From: Flavobacteriaceae bacterium
GTDB lineage: Bacteria > Bacteroidota > Bacteroidia > Flavobacteriales > Flavobacteriaceae
Direction: 5' to 3'
Assembly: GCA_015488935.1 (NCBI GenBank)
Contig: WFMU01000438.1
Location: forward strand, 1-10,355
DNA length: 10,355 bases
Positions 7,192 through 10,355 of the stretch are shown here, one piece after another. Every line of letters begins with the position of its first letter. Position 1 is the first letter of the stretch. Below the pieces are notes generated by a model. It had not been told where the DNA came from and made no database searches. It saw only the letters and a program-made list of their open reading frames with translations. The translations under genes were made by a program, and so were the position numbers.

Positions 7192-7794
7192 ATGAAAAAA
7201 ATAGTACTTTTAGTCCTCGTTTTAAACCTAATTTCTTGTACAGAAATAGCAAGAAAAATTGTGAACACATCCGAAAATAATAAAAGAGAAAATATTTCAG
7301 AAAGTAATTTTGTAAGCGTTAAAATAGATGATTCATTCTCGGTAAAAATACCAAAGTATTTAAAGAAAATGAACCAATTAAATAAAGATGCCATCTTACA
7401 ATACGGAAATATTTATAAAGAAGCATACATCGTTATAATCAAAGAAAGTGCTAATGAATTTGCTACATTTTTGCAAAAATATGGCGAGTATAATAAAGAA
7501 AAATCCCTTATAGAGAACTTTAGAGATTCACAATTAAAAACCATAAAAGAAGGAATTCAAATAGATAAAATAGAACATTATGGATTAATAGATGTAAATG
7601 GATATAAAGCAAGACAATTTAAAATTTTTGGTAAAGTAAATAATCTAAGTGCTGCATATTTATTTACCTATATCGAGGCAGAAGGCAATATTTACCAAAT
7701 AATAAACTGGACACTTTTAAATCGATTTGATAGATTTGAAAGTACTTTTGAAATCATAAGCGCATCATTTATTGCAAATAAAAAGCAAAATTAA
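7192..7794 (+). CDS. Small predicted lipoprotein, possibly PsbP/DcrB-like fold
   Basis: A 200-residue protein with a lipoprotein signal peptide: MKK, a hydrophobic stretch (residues 4-14) and lipobox LISC with the acylated cysteine at C16. The mature part is mixed alpha/beta. A strand pair around SFSVKIPKYL (48-57) is followed by YKEAYIVIIKES (75-86), VNGYKA (135-140), AYLFTYIEAEGNIYQIINWT (155-174) and FEIISASF (186-193). A strand with a proline, an amphipathic helix, then paired strands and a closing helix ending in a SF motif recalls the PsbP/Mog1/DcrB fold; this is inference. After C16 there is one acidic residue (E18), not a clear surface-export signal, so a periplasm-facing location is more likely. 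It lies 26 nt after efp, and its TAA directly abuts the ATG of the lpxD paralogue, so the two are probably translationally coupled. Function unknown. Confidence 0.8.
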   Translation: MKKIVLLVLVLNLISCTEIARKIVNTSENNKRENISESNFVSVKIDDSFSVKIPKYLKKMNQLNKDAILQYGNIYKEAYIVIIKESANEFATFLQKYGEYNKEKSLIENFRDSQLKTIKEGIQIDKIEHYGLIDVNGYKARQFKIFGKVNNLSAAYLFTYIEAEGNIYQIINWTLLNRFDRFESTFEIISASFIANKKQN

Positions 7795-8709
7795 ATGAAA
7801 TTTAATAGAACACACACACTAAAAGAAATTGCAGAGATAACCAATACCAAATTTGTTGGCGATGCAAACTTTCCAGTAGAAGGAATAAATGAAATTCACG
7901 TGGTAGAAAAAGGCGATGTGGTATTTGTTGACCATCCGAAATATTACGATAAAGCCCTAGAATCCAAAGCAACCGTAGTACTTATTAATAAAGAAGTTGC
8001 CTGTCCAGCAGGAAAAGCATTGTTGATATCCGACGACCCTTTTAGAGACTTTAATAAACTGTCTATCTACTTTAAACCATTTAAAGAAGCAGAAAAAATA
8101 GTATCAAAATCGGCAAAAATAGGAAAAAATACCATTGTGCAACCAAATGCATTTATAGGAAATAATGTAGTAATTGGAAACAATTGTACCATTCATCCAA
8201 ATGTAATTATATACGATAATTGTATCATCGGAAACAATGTAACCATACACGCAGGAACAATTTTAGGTGCAGACGCATTCTACTATAAAAATAGACCAAC
8301 AGGCTATGACAAATTAATATCTTGCGGAAGAGTAGTAATAAAAGACAACGTAGATATTGGCGCAGCATGTACCATCGATAAAGGAGTAACAGGCGATACA
8401 ACCATTGGAGAAGGAACAAAAATAGACAACCAAATACAAATAGGACACGATACCATAATAGGTAAAAAATGCCTGATAGCAAGTCAAACAGGAATAGCAG
8501 GTTGTTGTATCATAGAAGATGAAGTAACCATTTGGGGACAAGTAGGTACCACAAGCGGAATTACCATAGGCAAAGGAGCCGTTATTCTTGGACAAACAGG
8601 CGTTACAAAATCCGTAGCAGGAGGAAAAAGTTATTTTGGAACACCAATAACAGAATCCAAACAAAAATTAAAAGAATTGGCAACCTTAAAAAGGATGACA
8701 AAAAAATAA
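7795..8709 (+). CDS. lpxD: LpxD-like hexapeptide acyltransferase, divergent paralogue
   Basis: A 304-residue homologue of the LpxD encoded at 3275, with an N-terminal uridine-binding-like domain (1-100) and a hexapeptide-repeat beta helix (about 105-275). It probably uses a UDP-sugar and an acyl-ACP in the cytoplasm. The catalytic His is retained (H218, QIGHDT). Several other positions differ. The residue aligned with the second active-site His (H278 in the other copy) is G255 in GTTSGITIG. NPKY has become HPKY (47-50, F44 and Y50 kept). GCDGFGF has become GADAFYY (158-164). The helical C-terminal tail is shorter. Its DNQIQI and QTGIAG segments show clear LpxD ancestry. It may act on a different acyl chain or amino sugar, or assist the main enzyme; specificity cannot be read from sequence. 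It starts immediately after the lipoprotein stop, and sucD follows after 87 nt. Confidence 0.85.
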   Translation: MKFNRTHTLKEIAEITNTKFVGDANFPVEGINEIHVVEKGDVVFVDHPKYYDKALESKATVVLINKEVACPAGKALLISDDPFRDFNKLSIYFKPFKEAEKIVSKSAKIGKNTIVQPNAFIGNNVVIGNNCTIHPNVIIYDNCIIGNNVTIHAGTILGADAFYYKNRPTGYDKLISCGRVVIKDNVDIGAACTIDKGVTGDTTIGEGTKIDNQIQIGHDTIIGKKCLIASQTGIAGCCIIEDEVTIWGQVGTTSGITIGKGAVILGQTGVTKSVAGGKSYFGTPITESKQKLKELATLKRMTKK

Positions 8710-8740
8710 AAGAAACTAGCTGCAAAATTTAAAATTGAAT

Positions 8741-8748
8741 TACCTTTG
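8741..8748 (+). promoter_or_regulatory. Bacteroidota -7 promoter box for sucD
   Basis: TACCTTTG is a perfect TAnnTTTG element, identical to the box before the HD gene. It lies 48 nt upstream of the sucD ATG, so the mRNA would have a leader of roughly 40 nt, very A-rich and without a Shine-Dalgarno sequence. No good -33 TTG is at the usual spacing. It marks sucD as a separate transcription unit from the lpx genes, although read-through is possible because no terminator precedes it. Confidence 0.55.
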
Positions 8749-8796
8749 TATGACCAATTAAAATAGAGCAATAAAAAAACAAATCAACATTATAAT

Positions 8797-9669
8797 ATGA
8801 GCGTTTTAGTAAATAAAGATTCAAAAATAATAGTACAAGGATTTACAGGAGGAGAAGGAACATTTCACTCCGAGCAAATGATAGCTTACGGAACCAACAT
8901 AGTTGGAGGTGTAACACCCGGAAAAGGAGGGCAAACACATCTAGATAAACCCGTATTTAATACCGTAGATGATGCCGTACAAAAAGCAGGAGCAGACACT
9001 TCAATTATTTTTGTCCCACCAGCATTTGCAGCAGATGCAATTATGGAATCGGCAGAAGCAGGAATAAAAGTAATTATTTGTATTACCGAAGGAATTCCAA
9101 CAGCAGATATGGTAAAAGTAAAAGCATATTTAGCAGACAAAGATTGTCGTTTAGTAGGACCTAACTGTCCAGGAGTAATTACACCAGGAGAAGCAAAAGT
9201 AGGAATTATGCCAGGATTTGTATTCAAAAAAGGGAAAATTGGAATTATTTCTAAATCAGGAACTTTAACCTACGAAGCAGCAGACCAAGTAGTAAAACAA
9301 GGATACGGAATAACAACAGCAATCGGAATTGGTGGCGACCCAATTATAGGAACAACAACCAAAGATGCAGTAGAATTGTTAATGAATGACCCAGAAACAG
9401 AAGCCATTGTTATGATTGGTGAAATAGGTGGACAATATGAAGCAGACGCAGCAAAATGGATAAAAGCAGATGGTAATCGTAAGCCAGTAATTGGATTTAT
9501 TGCAGGACAAACAGCACCTAAAGGAAGAACTATGGGACATGCAGGAGCAATTGTAGGTGGCGCAGAAGATACTGCCGAAGCTAAAATGAGAATATTAAGA
9601 GAAAACGGAATTCATGTCGTAGAATCACCAGCAGAAATTGGAAAAAAAGTTGCTGAGGTTTTAGGATAA
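8797..9669 (+). CDS. sucD: Succinyl-CoA synthetase (ADP/GDP-forming), alpha subunit
   Basis: The 290-residue alpha subunit of the TCA-cycle enzyme that interconverts succinyl-CoA and succinate with substrate-level phosphorylation. The CoA-binding Rossmann domain comes first (1-125), with [19 protein letters not shown] (15-33) and GGVTPGKGG, followed by [14 protein letters not shown]. The ligase domain (about 130-290) holds the phospho-histidine H248 in [11 protein letters not shown], plus [10 protein letters not shown] and [10 protein letters not shown]. All expected motifs are intact and the length is normal. The partner sucC is not in the window, so the two subunits are not in one operon here, unlike in many proteobacteria. 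Start ATG 8797. A strong hairpin terminator begins 39 nt after the stop. Confidence 0.98.
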   Translation: MSVLVNKDSKIIVQGFTGGEGTFHSEQMIAYGTNIVGGVTPGKGGQTHLDKPVFNTVDDAVQKAGADTSIIFVPPAFAADAIMESAEAGIKVIICITEGIPTADMVKVKAYLADKDCRLVGPNCPGVITPGEAKVGIMPGFVFKKGKIGIISKSGTLTYEAADQVVKQGYGITTAIGIGGDPIIGTTTKDAVELLMNDPETEAIVMIGEIGGQYEADAAKWIKADGNRKPVIGFIAGQTAPKGRTMGHAGAIVGGAEDTAEAKMRILRENGIHVVESPAEIGKKVAEVLG

Positions 9670-9708
9670 ATAGAATATTTAGCAGTACTATAACTGTTAA
9701 TTCTTATC

Positions 9709-9774
9709 TCGCAAAGCCGCTAAAATGTAAAGCAAAATCAAATGCTTTGCATCTTAGTGACTTTGCGATTTTTT
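9709..9774 (+). terminator. Long hairpin terminator after sucD
   Basis: A near-continuous stem of 26 positions per arm pairs 9709-9734 with 9743-9768. The base is TCGCAAAG/CTTTGCGA and the apex is AAAGCA/TGCTTT with an 8-nt loop. Only two positions mismatch (A9724/C9753, C9717/A9760), and there are two G-T wobbles. Six T follow (9769-9774), as in an intrinsic terminator. The A-rich 5' side is not a matching A-run, so it acts mainly in the plus direction. CGCAAAG/CTTTGCG stems recur in Bacteroidota intergenic regions as far as I recall, so it may belong to a dispersed repeat class. Confidence 0.85.
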
Positions 9775-9827
9775 ATTAATTAACCCGAAAAATTCATTAC
9801 AACTAGATAAAATTGGGTGTAAAGTGT

Positions 9828-9835
9828 TATTTTTG
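9828..9835 (+). promoter_or_regulatory. Possible -7 promoter box upstream of the transposase remnant
   Basis: TATTTTTG matches TAnnTTTG. It lies about 90 nt before the ATG at 9925 and could have driven the remnant gene. A TTG at 9813-9815 is too close to be a normal -33 element. Low weight, because the region is AT-rich. Confidence 0.25.
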
Positions 9836-9869
9836 ATAGTGTATAAAAAAGTGTGTCTCTAAAAAAAAT

Positions 9870-9930
9870 AATCATCTCAAAAGATTAATTTTGAAGTTGG
9901 AAAACTTTTAAAAATTAAAAAGAGATGATT
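9870..9930 (+). other. Fold-back hairpin covering the start codon of the remnant ORF
   Basis: AATCATCTC (9870-9878) is perfectly complementary to GAGATGATT (9922-9930). Inside, AATTTT (9887-9892) pairs with AAAATT (9911-9916), and AAGTT (9894-9898) with AACTT (9903-9907), around a GGAA-type loop. The 3' arm of the outer stem contains the ATG at 9925-9927, so in RNA the start codon would be paired. Some insertion sequences (IS10, IS50) use such end structures to block translation from read-through transcripts. That role is inferred here by analogy. Confidence 0.5.
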
Positions 9931-10097
9931 GAATTAACAAAAGTACAATTACAAGCAAGTTTAGGCAAATTAGTTCCATAAGAACTTATTTACTCAAAGT
10001 TGGAGCAACCATAAAAATTACAAAAAAAGGAATTTTCTACCAGTTATCTAAAGCCTTTGTTTACAAAAAATTGTTCCGAGAAATCATCAGTCAGTAA
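9925..10097 (+). pseudogene. Probable decayed transposase remnant
   Basis: ATG at 9925 opens an 18-codon frame (MIELTKVQLQASLGKLVP) that stops at 9979-9981. Shifting frame just before that stop gives a second protein-like stretch containing TIKITKKGIFYQLSKAFVYK and then KLFREIISQ, ending at TAA 10095-10097. Its basic/aromatic pattern resembles the C-terminal tail of DDE transposases of the IS4/IS1380 kind, so the best reading is a start and an end joined by a large internal deletion plus frameshift. I do not see matching terminal inverted repeats to the right, so the element boundaries are not defined. Family assignment is a guess from residue pattern only. Confidence 0.4.
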
Positions 10098-10355
10098 GGG
10101 GTGTTGTCTTGTAAAATTCAACAACCTCGAGATAAGTATGTCCAATTGTCTAAAACAGCACTTTTTCCTATCCAAAACACTAAAATAATACCTTTTATTT
10201 TCGAGAATACAACTACATGACATGGCAAACCATCACTGTTTTAAAATTGTAAAACTTATGTGCGATAGTTTTTAATATTATTGGTGCTTTGAATAATGCG
10301 AGTTAAGTTAATAACGAACGATTAAATAAATATTATGATGCAATACTGTCAAAAA
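10098..10355. other. Unassigned AT-rich sequence at the right edge
   Basis: No frame on either strand stays open long enough to be a convincing gene. Short protein-like bits occur on the plus strand, such as MTWQTITVLKL from about 10219 and NNERLNKYYDAILSK running to the window edge, but stops or frame changes separate them. They may be further debris of the same or another mobile element, or the last may lead into a gene beyond the window. No tRNA, terminator or clear promoter is seen. Confidence 0.4.

Noticed and set aside
8225..8664. Minus-strand frames with Leu/Phe/Tyr/Cys-rich products opposite the second lpxD copy
   Set aside because: These are mirror products of the hexapeptide repeats on the plus strand and not real membrane proteins.
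10335..10355. ATG at 10335 or 10338 as the start of a new gene at the right edge
   Set aside because: Only seven codons or fewer are visible and there is no clear promoter, so it cannot be supported.

Overview
The window looks like chromosomal DNA from a low-GC member of the Bacteroidota, most likely a Flavobacteriaceae. The evidence is very A/T-rich coding sequence, a PorX-type response regulator of the type IX secretion system, an LpxC-FabZ fusion, perfect Bacteroidota -7 promoter boxes (TAnnTTTG), and starts without a Shine-Dalgarno sequence. The species cannot be named from sequence reading alone.

Layout. Positions 1-261 hold the 3' end of an unrecognised plus-strand gene, which converges on porX (307-1857, minus). 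The 147-bp divergent gap (1858-2004) carries a tandem array of 7-bp units and promoters facing both ways. From 2005 everything is on the plus strand: an HD-domain (SAMHD1-like) phosphohydrolase, lpxD, the lpxC-fabZ fusion, lpxA, efp (elongation factor P), a small lipoprotein of unknown function, a second lpxD-like acyltransferase, and sucD. Gaps in the run from lpxD to the second lpxD are 31, 44, 36, 26 and 0 nt, which fits one transcription unit. sucD has its own promoter box and a strong hairpin terminator behind it. From about 9775 to the end there is no intact gene, only what looks like a decayed transposase remnant with a fold-back over its start codon, then unassigned AT-rich DNA.

How the genes fit together. 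LpxA, LpxC and LpxD are the first three enzymes of lipid A synthesis. FabZ makes the fatty-acid precursors that compete with lipid A for 3-hydroxyacyl-ACP, so the fused protein sits at the fatty acid / lipid A branch point. EF-P, the lipoprotein and the LpxD paralogue are embedded in the same unit. PorX, encoded next door but divergently, regulates type IX secretion, whose cargo is anchored to LPS in this phylum.

Most notable points: the second LpxD keeps the catalytic His but has lost the second conserved active-site His and altered two other substrate-site motifs; promoter boxes sit only 4 and 6 nt before the start codons of the HD gene and lpxD, implying leaderless mRNAs; the porX/HD gap holds an in-register heptad array; and an orphan lipoprotein abuts the LpxD paralogue. 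Most of the window is an ordinary conserved housekeeping locus, and I see no clear evidence of an entirely new multi-gene system.
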